DNA of 57,687 nt, from the NCBI GenBank assembly GCA_035705295.1, contig DASSWG010000079.1, forward strand, positions 1 to 57,687, written 5' to 3'. Shown one piece after another: positions 1 through 7,751 of this stretch. The stretch is from DASSWG01 sp035705295 (GTDB taxonomy: Bacteria; Bacteroidota; Bacteroidia; Flavobacteriales; Flavobacteriaceae). The stretch's first letter is position 1. Each line of letters begins with the position of its first letter. The translations under genes were made by a program, and so were the position numbers. The notes beneath the pieces are model-generated. The model was not told where the DNA came from, searched no databases, and was given only the letters and a program-made list of their open reading frames with translations.

Positions 1-1
1 A

Positions 2-301
2 AAATACCCCAAAAATTCATTTTCGTTGATTATGGGCGAAGACAATTTGCGCAGTTTCCACAAATGGAAAAACCACGATGCTATTTTGGAACGCTGCGAT
101 TTGTTCGTTTATCCAAGAATTTCGACCGAAACGGACGATTATCCGATGAAAAACCACCCAAAAGTACATTTTATCGATGCGCCCATGATCGAAATTTCAG
201 CGTCTTTTATCCGAAATTCCATCAAGGAAGGAAAAAATATCCGGCCACTTTTGCCCTACGAAGCGTGGAAATATTTGGATGAAATGAATTTTTATAGATA
301 A
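2..301 (+). CDS. nadD: Nicotinate-nucleotide adenylyltransferase, C-terminal part (partial)
   Basis: The reading frame is open from base 2, so the gene begins upstream of the window and only about the last 99 residues are present. They carry the C-terminal signature of the NadD nucleotidyltransferase family: a LIMGEDNL stretch, an FHKWKN segment, a hydrophobic strand followed by YPR, and the ISASFIRNSI motif (the ISxTxIR element that contacts the nucleotide). NadD adenylates nicotinate mononucleotide to deamido-NAD in cytoplasmic NAD synthesis. The protein ends normally with a TAA stop. The active-site HxGH motif lies outside the window and cannot be checked. Flavobacterial nadD is often near gmk, which also cannot be seen here. 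Confidence 0.9.
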   Translation, partial: KYPKNSFSLIMGEDNLRSFHKWKNHDAILERCDLFVYPRISTETDDYPMKNHPKVHFIDAPMIEISASFIRNSIKEGKNIRPLLPYEAWKYLDEMNFYR

Positions 302-347
302 TGTGTTTCCGGTTGAAGACCTAAATTTTCCGTATTTTTACCCCACC

Positions 348-391
348 CGGAATTGCAAAAAAGGCAATTCCGACCTCCCCCAAGGGGAGGT
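348..391. repeat. Tandem pair of intergenic hairpins between nadD and gpsA
   Basis: There are two perfect inverted repeats back to back: CGGAATTGC (348-356) with GCAATTCCG (364-372), then ACCTCCCC (373-380) with GGGGAGGT (384-391) around a three-base loop. They lie in the nadD-gpsA spacer, 55 bp before the gpsA start. They could act as a terminator or attenuator for nadD, but no clear U-run follows, so a palindromic intergenic repeat is equally likely. Confidence 0.6.
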
Positions 392-446
392 AAATATGAA
401 AATCCCGGAGCAAAGCCATTGGGTAATTATTTAGATTGAAATTATT

Positions 447-1445
447 ATGAAAAACACATTTGCGGTAATTGGTGGAGGAAGTTGGGCCACGGCCCTTGTG
501 AAAATGCTGTGCGAAAACTTGGAACAGGTACATTGGTACATGCGAAACGCGCAAGCGATCGAGCACATCAAAAAAGAAGAACACAACCCGAACTACCTCA
601 GCTCTGTGGAGTTTGATGTTTCACAATTAAAATTGACCAACGACATCAACGAAGCCGTTTCCGCGGCCGATTTTTTGATTTTTGCCATTCCATCGGCTTT
701 TTTGAACAACGAACTGGAAAAATTGACCATTCCGCTAAAAGACAAGGTTATTTTTAGCGCTATCAAAGGCATCGTTCCCGAAAGCAGCCTCATTGTCGGC
801 GAACACTTCCATGAAAACTATGCGGTGCCGTTCGAAAATATCGGAGTCATTACCGGGCCTTGCCACGCCGAAGAAGTTGCCTTGGAACGCCTTTCTTATT
901 TAACCATTGCCTGCGCCGACGAAAACAACGCCAAAACGGTGGCGGAAGTTTTGGGAAACGATTACATTAAATGCAAAACCAGCGAGGACATTATCGGCAC
1001 CGAATATGCCGCGATGCTGAAAAACATTTATGCCATCGCCGCAGGAATCGCGCACGGGTTGGGGTATGGCGATAATTTTCAAAGCGTGTTGATGAGCAAC
1101 GCCATCCGCGAAATGAAACGCTACATCAAAAAAACCTATAAAATGAAACGCAACATCAACGATTCGGCCTATTTGGGCGATTTGTTGGTGACGGGCTATT
1201 CCACCTTTAGCCGCAACCGGATGTTCGGAAATATGATCGGGAAAGGCTATACCGTAAAAAGTGCCCAGATGGAAATGAGCATGATCGCCGAAGGCTATTA
1301 CGCCACCAAAAGCGCCTACGAAATCAACCAAGCAAAAGGAAATAAAAAAGCAAGAACGCCGATCATCAATGCGGTTTACAAAATTTTGTACGAGCAAAAA
1401 AACCCGAAAAAAACCTTTTTAAAGTTGGTGGAAAAGTTGAATTGA
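447..1445 (+). CDS. gpsA: NAD(P)H-dependent glycerol-3-phosphate dehydrogenase
   Basis: This 332-residue cytoplasmic enzyme reduces dihydroxyacetone phosphate to sn-glycerol-3-phosphate, the backbone precursor of phospholipids. The N-terminus has the dinucleotide-binding loop GGGSWATAL (about residues 9-17). Further on are the family signatures AIKGI and GVITGPCHAEEVA, and the catalytic-lysine region TEYAAMLKNIYAIAAGIAHG. The length fits the family. The ATG follows an A/T-rich leader, as is usual in this phylum, without a Shine-Dalgarno sequence. Downstream, bases 1446-1500 are a short spacer with the repeated word CGGATT. The product call is secure; which pyridine nucleotide is preferred cannot be read from the sequence. 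Confidence 0.95.
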   Translation: MKNTFAVIGGGSWATALVKMLCENLEQVHWYMRNAQAIEHIKKEEHNPNYLSSVEFDVSQLKLTNDINEAVSAADFLIFAIPSAFLNNELEKLTIPLKDKVIFSAIKGIVPESSLIVGEHFHENYAVPFENIGVITGPCHAEEVALERLSYLTIACADENNAKTVAEVLGNDYIKCKTSEDIIGTEYAAMLKNIYAIAAGIAHGLGYGDNFQSVLMSNAIREMKRYIKKTYKMKRNINDSAYLGDLLVTGYSTFSRNRMFGNMIGKGYTVKSAQMEMSMIAEGYYATKSAYEINQAKGNKKARTPIINAVYKILYEQKNPKKTFLKLVEKLN

Positions 1446-1584
1446 TGAAACGCGGATTCCACAGATTAAAGCGGATTAACACGGATTCTTTTTCTTGAAA
1501 AGTGTAAAAGAAACCCTTGAATTATTCCTCACAATTTTAAAGATTAGGAATACTCAAATATACACATTTTCCATTGCGCCTTCC

Positions 1585-1681
1585 GCGAGAACTTTAAACA
1601 ACCGACCCAAACTGTTCCAAAAACCGCACATCGTTTTCATAGAACAACCGAATGTCATCGATTTGATACAGCAACATTGCG
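1585..1681 (-). repeat. 97-bp direct repeat, copy A: duplicated 3' end of pheS
   Basis: Bases 1585-1681 are identical to 3511-3607. They contain, in minus orientation, the last 28 codons plus stop of pheS and 9 bp beyond it. No pheS sequence lies beyond 1681, so this is a truncated fragment. A short plus-strand ORF (1495-1740) crosses the fragment but is antisense to pheS-derived sequence and is not a gene. The whole gap 1446-1811 otherwise shows only low-complexity spacer. Confidence 0.95.
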
Positions 1682-1811
1682 GAAAAACTGAATTGAGCAG
1701 ATTTTTTCTCGCAAAGTGGCTAATGCGCAAAGGAAGATAAATGTCATTGTGAACGGAACAAAGTAAAGCAAGGCGGGGTTTTGCGCAGGAAAAACATCAA
1801 GGGCTTACCGA

Positions 1812-3479
1812 TTATTTCTTCGCAATTTTACGGGAAAATGTTTTTCCATGAATTGTGATCTCGGCAAAATAAATTCCCGAAACAAGCTTTTCCATATTCA
1901 AAACCACGTTCAATCTATTTGGGATTTGTTCCAAAATTTTTCTTCCCAAGAGGTCGTAAACTTTGATTTGTTCTATTTCAGACGATTTTGAAGAAATAGT
2001 TAAATTACTTGAAACCGGATTGGGGTATATTTTGAAATTTTGAGCAAAGATATTTTCACGAATATCGAGGTTTTCATTTAGTTTAATCAAAAAGCCTAGT
2101 CCTCCATTGAGCGTGAAAACACCCGTGCCAGGATCAAAATCCGTGTTATCGTCAAAATCGCCTGAAGCATAGATATTGCCTGACGCATCTAATTTAATGT
2201 CGTAACCATTTGTTTGTGCCGGCCCCGCAAATGACGCAGTCCATAAATAATCTCCCTGAGAATCAAGTTTACAAATAAAAGCATCGGCTTCTCCATTTGA
2301 ACTCAGCGTATATGTTCCTGGTCCCGGATCGAAATCATATGTGCCAAAATATGATCCAACAAGATAAATGTTTTCCATTGCGTCTAGGCAAAATGATGTA
2401 TAATTATCATATTCGCCATTGCCCCAACGTTTGCCCCATAAAAAATTGCAAGACGAATCCAACTTGAGAACAAATCGATCAGTTCCTCCTGCGGAAGTAA
2501 GGTTGAATATTCCCGAATCGGGATTAAAATCTATTGTTCCCTGAAATGAACCTGATGTGTAAAAATTTCCTGAAGAACTTATTTCAAGCTTAGAGCCGAA
2601 AACTCCCTGTTTGGCCATTAAAAAATTTCCCGATGGGTCAAGCTTGCTAAGGAACGAACTGCCCACAGTTGAATTTAAAATAAACGTGCCAGGCCCGGGG
2701 TCAAAGTCAACAGCTCCGTTGAAATTTCCAATGGTATAAATATTTCCCGATAAGTCCACCTCTATATCATTTCCACTTTCATAATTACTACCGGACGTTC
2801 CGTATCTATTGGCCCAAACGAAGTTTCCTGAAGTGTTTAATTTTAAAATAAAGATATCTTCCTCTCCCGCCGAAGTAAGATCAAATGTTCCGGAGCCCGG
2901 ATCAAAATCAACAGTATATTTAAAACGACCAGTTATATAAACATTACCTAAAGCATCCACGGCCAACGAACTAGCCGCGTCGTAATTGTAGTTCCCTCCT
3001 AGCTGTCGGGCCCAAACAAAATTGCCCAAAGAATCAAACTTGGCAATATAAACATCGCGGTTGCCAACAGAAGTTAAATTAAATACCCCCGAGCCCGGAT
3101 CAAAATCAACAGTTCCATGAAAGCTTCCTGTGACATAAAGATTGTTGGAAGCATCCGAGAGAAAATAAGCCAAATAATCATTGCCCGGCCCTCCAAATTT
3201 TTTGGCCCAAAGAAAATTTCCGGCCGCATCTGCTTTGCCGATGTAGATATCACTTTCGCCAGAAGAGGTTAGATTGAAAACACTGGCGTCGGGATCAAAA
3301 TCCCTTGTTCCTGTGAATATTCCAGAAATATACACATTCCCGGAACTACCGATTTCAATTTTTGAATGTATAAATTCTTTTGCCCATATTAATTGCGGAA
3401 CATTTTGGGCGGTTGCTTGAACAAACAGGAATAAAAAGAATGCCGAAAGAATTACTCGTAGTAGTTTTCTCATTTTCAT
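1812..3479 (-). CDS. Exported SBBP-repeat protein with T9SS C-terminal sorting domain
   Basis: This 555-residue protein has a signal peptide (a hydrophobic run to about residue 24, ending VQATAQ). Next come roughly eight beta-propeller-like units of the SBBP type, each with a DFDPGxGxFxLTSxG core followed by a D(S/A)xGNF(V/L)WA(K/R) turn. The last ~80 residues are a type A T9SS sorting domain: KIYPNPVSSNLTIS, then VYDLLGRKIL, then GIYFAEITIHGKTFSRKIAKK near the end. It should be exported by Sec, translocated by T9SS and attached to or released from the surface. Its specific role is unknown. It is a single-gene insertion between two copies of the pheS 3' end, so it looks like recently acquired or rearranged DNA. 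Confidence 0.85.
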   Translation of the reverse strand: MKMRKLLRVILSAFFLFLFVQATAQNVPQLIWAKEFIHSKIEIGSSGNVYISGIFTGTRDFDPDASVFNLTSSGESDIYIGKADAAGNFLWAKKFGGPGNDYLAYFLSDASNNLYVTGSFHGTVDFDPGSGVFNLTSVGNRDVYIAKFDSLGNFVWARQLGGNYNYDAASSLAVDALGNVYITGRFKYTVDFDPGSGTFDLTSAGEEDIFILKLNTSGNFVWANRYGTSGSNYESGNDIEVDLSGNIYTIGNFNGAVDFDPGPGTFILNSTVGSSFLSKLDPSGNFLMAKQGVFGSKLEISSSGNFYTSGSFQGTIDFNPDSGIFNLTSAGGTDRFVLKLDSSCNFLWGKRWGNGEYDNYTSFCLDAMENIYLVGSYFGTYDFDPGPGTYTLSSNGEADAFICKLDSQGDYLWTASFAGPAQTNGYDIKLDASGNIYASGDFDDNTDFDPGTGVFTLNGGLGFLIKLNENLDIRENIFAQNFKIYPNPVSSNLTISSKSSEIEQIKVYDLLGRKILEQIPNRLNVVLNMEKLVSGIYFAEITIHGKTFSRKIAKK

Positions 3480-3510
3480 TTTTTTTGAACACCTTCAAAT
3501 ATAAGAATTT

Positions 3511-3607
3511 GCGAGAACTTTAAACAACCGACCCAAACTGTTCCAAAAACCGCACATCGTTTTCATAGAACAACCGAATGTCATCGATTTGATACAGCAA
3601 CATTGCG
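3511..3607 (-). repeat. 97-bp direct repeat, copy B: genuine pheS 3' end
   Basis: This is the native copy of the repeat whose duplicate is at 1585-1681. It comprises 9 bp of downstream sequence plus the pheS stop codon and its last 28 codons. Identity is complete over 97 bp and ends abruptly on both sides. Confidence 0.95.
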
Positions 3608-4542
3608 ATGCGTTCAATCCCCATTCCAAAAGCAAAACCGGAATATTCGTTCGGGTCGATTTTGCAGTTCTTCAACACATTCGGGTCCACCATTCCGCAG
3701 CCCATAATTTCCAACCAGCCCGTTCCTTTGGTGATACGGTAATCCGTTTCGGTTTTTAGACCCCAATAAATGTCGACTTCGGCACTGGGTTCGGTGAACG
3801 GAAAATAGGACGGCCGCAACCGGATTTTTGATTTCCCGAACAATTGCTCGGTGAAATAAAGCAAGGTTTGTTTCAAATCGGCAAATGAAACGTCCTTGTC
3901 AATGTACAAGCCTTCCACTTGGTGAAAAATGCAATGTGACCTTGCGGAAATGGCTTCGTTCCGAAAAACCCTTCCCGGCGAAATGGTGCGGATGGGCGGT
4001 TTGTGGTTTTCCATATATCGAACCTGAACGCTGGAAGTGTGCGTGCGCAACAACAGTTCCTCTGGATCCGTTTGCACGAAAAAAGTATCCTGCATATCGC
4101 GCGCCGGATGGTATTCCGGTAGGTTCAAAGCCGTGAAATTGTGCCAATCGTCTTCGATTTCGGGTCCTTCGGAAACGTTGAACCCAATGTTGGAAAAAAT
4201 TTCGATGATTTGGTTTTTCACGATGGAAATGGGATGCCGTGCGCCAATTTCAACCGGCTCACCAGGGCGTGTCAAATCGCCGTAAATCCCATTTTCTTCT
4301 TGGGTGTTTTCCAATTTTTCTTTCAAATCGGAAACTTTTTGTTGCACCGTGTTTTTCAACTCATTGATCGCTTGCCCCACCGCTTTTTTCTCTTCGTTCG
4401 GAACTTGTTTGAAGTCGGCAAAAAAACCGTTCAACAGTCCTTTTTTTCCCAAAAACCGGATCCTAAACTTTTCGATCTCGTCCAAGGTGCTGGCCGAAAA
4501 AGCTTCCACTTCAAGAATGTGTTTTTTTATCGCGTCGATCAT
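3520..4542 (-). CDS. pheS: Phenylalanyl-tRNA synthetase alpha subunit
   Basis: This is the catalytic subunit of the alpha2-beta2 enzyme that charges tRNA-Phe. The N-terminal coiled-coil arm (about residues 1-90) is followed by the class II catalytic core. Visible signatures are GARHPIS, the GFNVSEGPEIEDDWHNFTAL substrate region, motif 2 (RTISPGRVFRNEA with the HQVEGLYID segment), and motif 3 (GFAFGMGIERIAMLLY). I chose the ATG at 4542 (340 residues, starting MIDAIKKHI). The ten codons upstream of it are in frame but lack family similarity and look like leader sequence. The last 88 bp are duplicated at 1585-1681. pheT is not adjacent. Confidence 0.95.
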   Translation of the reverse strand: MIDAIKKHILEVEAFSASTLDEIEKFRIRFLGKKGLLNGFFADFKQVPNEEKKAVGQAINELKNTVQQKVSDLKEKLENTQEENGIYGDLTRPGEPVEIGARHPISIVKNQIIEIFSNIGFNVSEGPEIEDDWHNFTALNLPEYHPARDMQDTFFVQTDPEELLLRTHTSSVQVRYMENHKPPIRTISPGRVFRNEAISARSHCIFHQVEGLYIDKDVSFADLKQTLLYFTEQLFGKSKIRLRPSYFPFTEPSAEVDIYWGLKTETDYRITKGTGWLEIMGCGMVDPNVLKNCKIDPNEYSGFAFGMGIERIAMLLYQIDDIRLFYENDVRFLEQFGSVV

Positions 4543-4592
4543 AGTTTCATCGCTGTTTTTTCGAACGGGCAAATTTAGGAATTCCTTTCGGT

Positions 4593-4949
4593 TTAGGAAA
4601 TATAATCCTTCTCCAAAAAATAGTGTACAATGGCCTCTTTCATCAACACCGATTGTTCGCCAGCTTTCAATGTTGGCAGTTGCTCGAGGGTTTTATAGTG
4701 CGGCCAGCCATCGTCATCGTAATAGTCAAATTCGTAATAGCCATAAGGTTCCAACAACCGGCAAATGGCAATATGCATCAAATCCAGTTTGTGGTCTTTT
4801 TTGAATTTTCGGTGCAATTGCCCCAATTCTTGTACACCGATCATGTAAATAATCGCGTCCAAATCCATCAATTCGCCATCGGCAAATTGCGCGGATAATT
4901 TTTGTTGCAAAGTTTCCCAGCGTTTTTTCAATTCTTCGTCACGAGCCAT
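4593..4949 (-). CDS. Conserved hypothetical cytoplasmic protein
   Basis: This 118-residue acidic protein has no signal peptide or membrane segment. It opens with a charged helix, has a conserved-looking core around IYMIGVQELGQLHRKF and LMHIAICRLLEPYGYYEF, and a D/Y-rich YYDDDGWPHY stretch near residue 80. The coding start lies 51 bp upstream of pheS in the same direction, so it is probably co-transcribed with pheS. I do not recognise a named domain and assign no function. Confidence 0.75.
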   Translation of the reverse strand: MARDEELKKRWETLQQKLSAQFADGELMDLDAIIYMIGVQELGQLHRKFKKDHKLDLMHIAICRLLEPYGYYEFDYYDDDGWPHYKTLEQLPTLKAGEQSVLMKEAIVHYFLEKDYIS

Positions 4950-5120
4950 GCGGCAAAGATACTAAATTCCCGTCCCTAAAAACTTGGAGGAGGAATCTGA
5001 TAATTCCATTGCTTGCAAATGGTTTGTTTTTGAGGAAACTCCGGTCTTCCGACTTCTGTCTCCGGTCTTCAACTCCACATAAATGAAGATCGCAGCGACG
5101 ATTATTTTCCCGATCACAAG

Positions 5121-5152
5121 ATTCCCGCCTGCGCGGGAATTGTGTATCTTTG
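5121..5152 (+). promoter_or_regulatory. Perfect hairpin plus TANNTTTG box immediately before cvpA
   Basis: ATTCCCGC (5121-5128) pairs with GCGGGAAT (5133-5140) around CTGC. TATCTTTG, which matches the Bacteroidota -7 consensus TANNTTTG, lies at 5145-5152, only four bases before the cvpA ATG at 5157. If this is the promoter, the transcript would have almost no leader. The GC-rich hairpin may be an upstream terminator or a protein site. No convincing -33 TTTG is visible at the right distance. Confidence 0.4.
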
Positions 5153-5156
5153 AAAG

Positions 5157-5687
5157 ATGAATGTCATTGATATTATTTTGGGCGTGATCCTGCTTTTTGG
5201 CCTAATTCGCGGGCTGATGAAAGGTTTTTTCGTGGAATTGGCTTCGTTGGTCGCGCTAATTGCCGGGGTTTATGGGGCGATTCATTTCTCCTATATTTTG
5301 AAGGGTTTTTTGTTCGATCTCGTTTCTTGGGATGAAAAATATGTGCAGCTCGTTGCTTTTGCATTGACGTTCATCATCATCGTGGTTTTGATTTCATTGT
5401 TGGGGAAACTGCTGACCAAATTCTCCAGCCTCATTGCCTTGGGGTTTGTGAACCGTTTGTTGGGGGCGGTTTTTGGGTTTTTGAAAATGGCTTTTTTCCT
5501 CAGTATTATTATTTTGTTTTTTGATGGTTTCAATCAAAATGGGGCTTTTCTGGAAAAACAAAAAGTAGATACCTCGGTTTTGTACGAACCGGTGAAAAAT
5601 TTTGTGCCAATGCTTTTACCGGCGGTTTTGGACCAGGCCCGGAAAAACAATTGGGTCGAAGAGGACAAAACGTATTTTGGAAATTGA
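5157..5687 (+). CDS. cvpA: CvpA family inner-membrane protein
   Basis: This 176-residue protein has four predicted transmembrane segments in its first ~125 residues (starting NVIDIILGVILLFGLIRG). It contains the family-typical GLIRGLMKGFF motif after the first helix and the GFVNRLLGAVFGFLKMA segment before the fourth. CvpA proteins are linked to colicin V production, envelope stress tolerance and purine-locus expression in other bacteria; the molecular activity is not settled. Its 3' end is only 7 bp from the convergent gene ending at 5695, so their transcripts must overlap. Confidence 0.85.
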   Translation: MNVIDIILGVILLFGLIRGLMKGFFVELASLVALIAGVYGAIHFSYILKGFLFDLVSWDEKYVQLVAFALTFIIIVVLISLLGKLLTKFSSLIALGFVNRLLGAVFGFLKMAFFLSIIILFFDGFNQNGAFLEKQKVDTSVLYEPVKNFVPMLLPAVLDQARKNNWVEEDKTYFGN

Positions 5688-5694
5688 AATTTTT

Positions 5695-6225
5695 TCAAAA
5701 CCGTTCTTTTCGCTTCCATTCCCGCTGTTCTTTTTTCAAACGTTGGGATTTCAGCTTTTTTTCATCTTCTTTCTTGTCGGAACCAAAACACATGGAAAAT
5801 TCAGCCAAAGGACTATTTTGGCGAATCATCAACCCATTGTAGGGACAGTAATCATAGCCACAGTCATGTTTGGAATAAGCACCAAAATTGCGGTGTTTGA
5901 TTTTTTTATCTTTTAAAATTTTTTCCTGGTTCTTTTTAATAATTTCCCAAAAAGCGCTTTCCTCTTGTTTGGTCAATTCCATTCCCAGGTGCACCACTTT
6001 CATATAAGTTAGCGGGTCTTTGAGTTGAAGGAAATCGAATGTTTTTTGAAACAACTGGTTGGCAAAATCACGGATTTCCAGCTTTTCCTCCAATTGGAGG
6101 TTCTCATTTTCCAATAGGGAACGGTACAGGCCCAAAGTATTGAAGTCGGTGTACTGCTTGTGGTTTTCAATAAAATGGAAATATTCTTCTTTTTGGAGTT
6201 GGTTGAAGGGTTTGCTTATTTTCAT
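5695..6225 (-). CDS. Hypothetical soluble protein with Cys pair
   Basis: This 176-residue highly charged, mostly helical protein has no signal peptide. It has a central segment with a possible metal- or cluster-binding pair (HDCGYDYCPYNG, about residues 121-132) and a very basic Lys/Arg/Glu-rich C-terminus. No family is recognised. Its first ~19 codons occur a second time at 7651-7710, upstream of the neighbouring ATPase gene, so the ATPase seems to have been inserted at the start of this gene. It may be transcribed from the ATPase operon, 54 bp downstream of it. Confidence 0.65.
   Translation of the reverse strand: MKISKPFNQLQKEEYFHFIENHKQYTDFNTLGLYRSLLENENLQLEEKLEIRDFANQLFQKTFDFLQLKDPLTYMKVVHLGMELTKQEESAFWEIIKKNQEKILKDKKIKHRNFGAYSKHDCGYDYCPYNGLMIRQNSPLAEFSMCFGSDKKEDEKKLKSQRLKKEQREWKRKERF
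6168..6225 (-). repeat. ~58-bp direct repeat, copy 1 (start of intact gene)
   Basis: The segment encodes the first ~19 residues (MKISKPFNQLQKEEYF...) of the gene at 5695-6225. An imperfect copy with several substitutions and two one-base indels lies at 7651-7710, on the other side of the ATPase gene. Confidence 0.85.
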
Positions 6226-6279
6226 TTTTTCTCAATTCTTTATTATAGCACTATTTTATGTAACGCTTTATTTTAACGT

Positions 6280-7533
6280 TTAGGCTCCCAACGAACCCAA
6301 TGAAATAATGTTTATTCCATCCTTTCGGGTATAGCTTATTCCCGTTCCCGTGATGATGTTGAGTGATTTGGGAGATTGTATTTTTTTATCGTTCAACACC
6401 GAAACAAATTTATGGAGGCTGGCCGCGGCCTCTTCAATCTGCCCGGTGCCGAGTTTTACCTCAAAAGCGCACCAGTCACCGTTGTATTTCTGTACGATGC
6501 TGTCCACTTCCAATCCGCTCGAATCCCGGTAATGATACACTTTTGCATCATTGGCCTGCCCATAGATCCGAAGCTCGTGGGTAACCAATGATTCAAATAA
6601 AAAACCTGCAAAATTCAAATCATTCAACAGTTTTTTTTTGTCCAATCCAAGTACCGCCACTGCAAGGCCAACATCTGTAAAATGACGTTTGGCCGATTTT
6701 CTGAGCGATGCGGACGAACGTATGTGCGTGTTCCACGCTGGCTGGTCTTCTACAATCATCAATCGGTTTAGTGCGTCAAGGTAATCGTATATGGTAGGTC
6801 GTGAAATGTCGTTGTTATCCGTTTGCCGGATATCCTTTTCCAAAGTCGAAATTTCTACCATCGTTGCCGTATTTCGGGCAAGTGAACGAAGCAGGCCCCT
6901 TACTTTAACGGGGTCGCGCTTTACGCCTGAAACACGGTTTATATCCACCTCTGCAAGCAGTTCTACATAAGCGCGGTTCACCTCTGTTGCCTGGGTTATT
7001 TTCTTGTTCAAAAGTGCCGGAAAACCTCCGATTATCATTTTTTCAACGATAAACTCAAGATCGGTCGGTTCATCGTAACTATCAATTTTCTGCCCTTCGA
7101 AGAGTTTTTCCAAACTTATTTTCCCCGATGAGAAGCCCAACTCTTGCCACGACATCGTGCGCATATCCACAATGGTGAACCTGCCCGCGCCCGAGTGCAT
7201 TTTTACCGATTCTTCGGGATTTGCCGAACCCGTAAGAATAAACTGCCCGGTTTTTTTACGGTCGTCTATTTCGTGACGGATGTAATCCCAAAGTTTGGGC
7301 TGTTCCTGCCATTCGTCTATCAGTCGGGGCGTGGCGCCGAGCAACAGTCGTTTTGGAGCTGCACTCATCAATACCGGTACCTGTTCGTCCCTGTCCACTT
7401 GTAATATACTTTGGGCCAACTGCTTTGCCGATTCGGTTTTGCCACAGGCTTTTGCCCCCCGTATAAGTACCGCCCCCGAAGCATTTAATTTTCGTTCCAG
7501 TTCCTTGTCCACTAACCGCTCTTTGTAAGCCAT
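6280..7533 (-). CDS. AAA_14 / DUF4143-type ATP-binding protein
   Basis: This 417-residue protein is of the archaeal-type ATPase superfamily common and scattered in Bacteroidota. The Walker A motif is GAKACGKTESAKQ (about residues 25-37), and a Walker B-like PRLIDEWQ lies near residue 92. The C-terminal half has the DUF4143 pattern: a winged-helix-like segment (TIYDYLDALNRLMIVED), HFTDVGLAVAVLGL, FLFESLVTHELRIY, and a nuclease-like VDSIVQKYNGDWCAFEVKLG strand pair. The function of this family is unknown; proposals include NTP-dependent nucleic-acid handling or toxin-like roles. The gene lies between a duplicated copy of the next gene's start (7651-7710) and the intact gene (6225), so it is probably an insertion. 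Confidence 0.85.
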   Translation of the reverse strand: MAYKERLVDKELERKLNASGAVLIRGAKACGKTESAKQLAQSILQVDRDEQVPVLMSAAPKRLLLGATPRLIDEWQEQPKLWDYIRHEIDDRKKTGQFILTGSANPEESVKMHSGAGRFTIVDMRTMSWQELGFSSGKISLEKLFEGQKIDSYDEPTDLEFIVEKMIIGGFPALLNKKITQATEVNRAYVELLAEVDINRVSGVKRDPVKVRGLLRSLARNTATMVEISTLEKDIRQTDNNDISRPTIYDYLDALNRLMIVEDQPAWNTHIRSSASLRKSAKRHFTDVGLAVAVLGLDKKKLLNDLNFAGFLFESLVTHELRIYGQANDAKVYHYRDSSGLEVDSIVQKYNGDWCAFEVKLGTGQIEEAAASLHKFVSVLNDKKIQSPKSLNIITGTGISYTRKDGINIISLGSLGA

Positions 7534-7564
7534 AACATAATGGTTTAAAAAACAAAGATACAGA

Positions 7565-7628
7565 CATTTTACAAATTTAAAGCATTTTACTTTACAGATT
7601 TAGAGGATTTCATTTTACAAATTTTAAA
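7565..7628. promoter_or_regulatory. Three iterated repeats upstream of the ATPase gene
   Basis: CATTTTACAAATTTAAA (7565-7581), ACTTTACAGATTTAGA (7589-7604) and CATTTTACAAATTTTAAA (7611-7628) are three variants of one word, TTTACARATTT, spaced about 23 bp apart and 32-95 bp before the ATPase start. The even phasing suggests a protein-binding array, for example autoregulation. The binding protein is unknown. Confidence 0.45.
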
Positions 7629-7650
7629 TGAAAAATGCAGGTTTTGAGGT

Positions 7651-7710
7651 CAATAAAAATGGAAAATACGCTTCTTTGTGGAGTTGGTTGAAGGGTTTGC
7701 CTATTTTCAT
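7651..7710 (-). pseudogene. Truncated 5' end of the gene at 5695-6225 (repeat copy 2)
   Basis: In minus orientation this reads an ATG and about 17 codons closely matching the start of the intact gene at 6225 (MKIGKPFNQLHKEAYF here). After that it diverges and soon reaches a stop. The match to copy 1 (6168-6225) stops at the ATG on one side and about 58 bp into the gene on the other. Confidence 0.8.
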
Positions 7711-7751
7711 CATCTAACATTTTTTATACTTACAGATTTTATGGGTGTTGT

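Noticed and set aside
900..1397. 165-codon minus-strand ORF antisense to gpsA
   Set aside because: gpsA is a secure gene on the other strand; the antisense frame is open by codon bias and has low-complexity composition.
1495..1740. 81-codon plus-strand ORF downstream of gpsA
   Set aside because: Its middle is antisense to the duplicated pheS 3' end, so the peptide is an artefact of that repeat.
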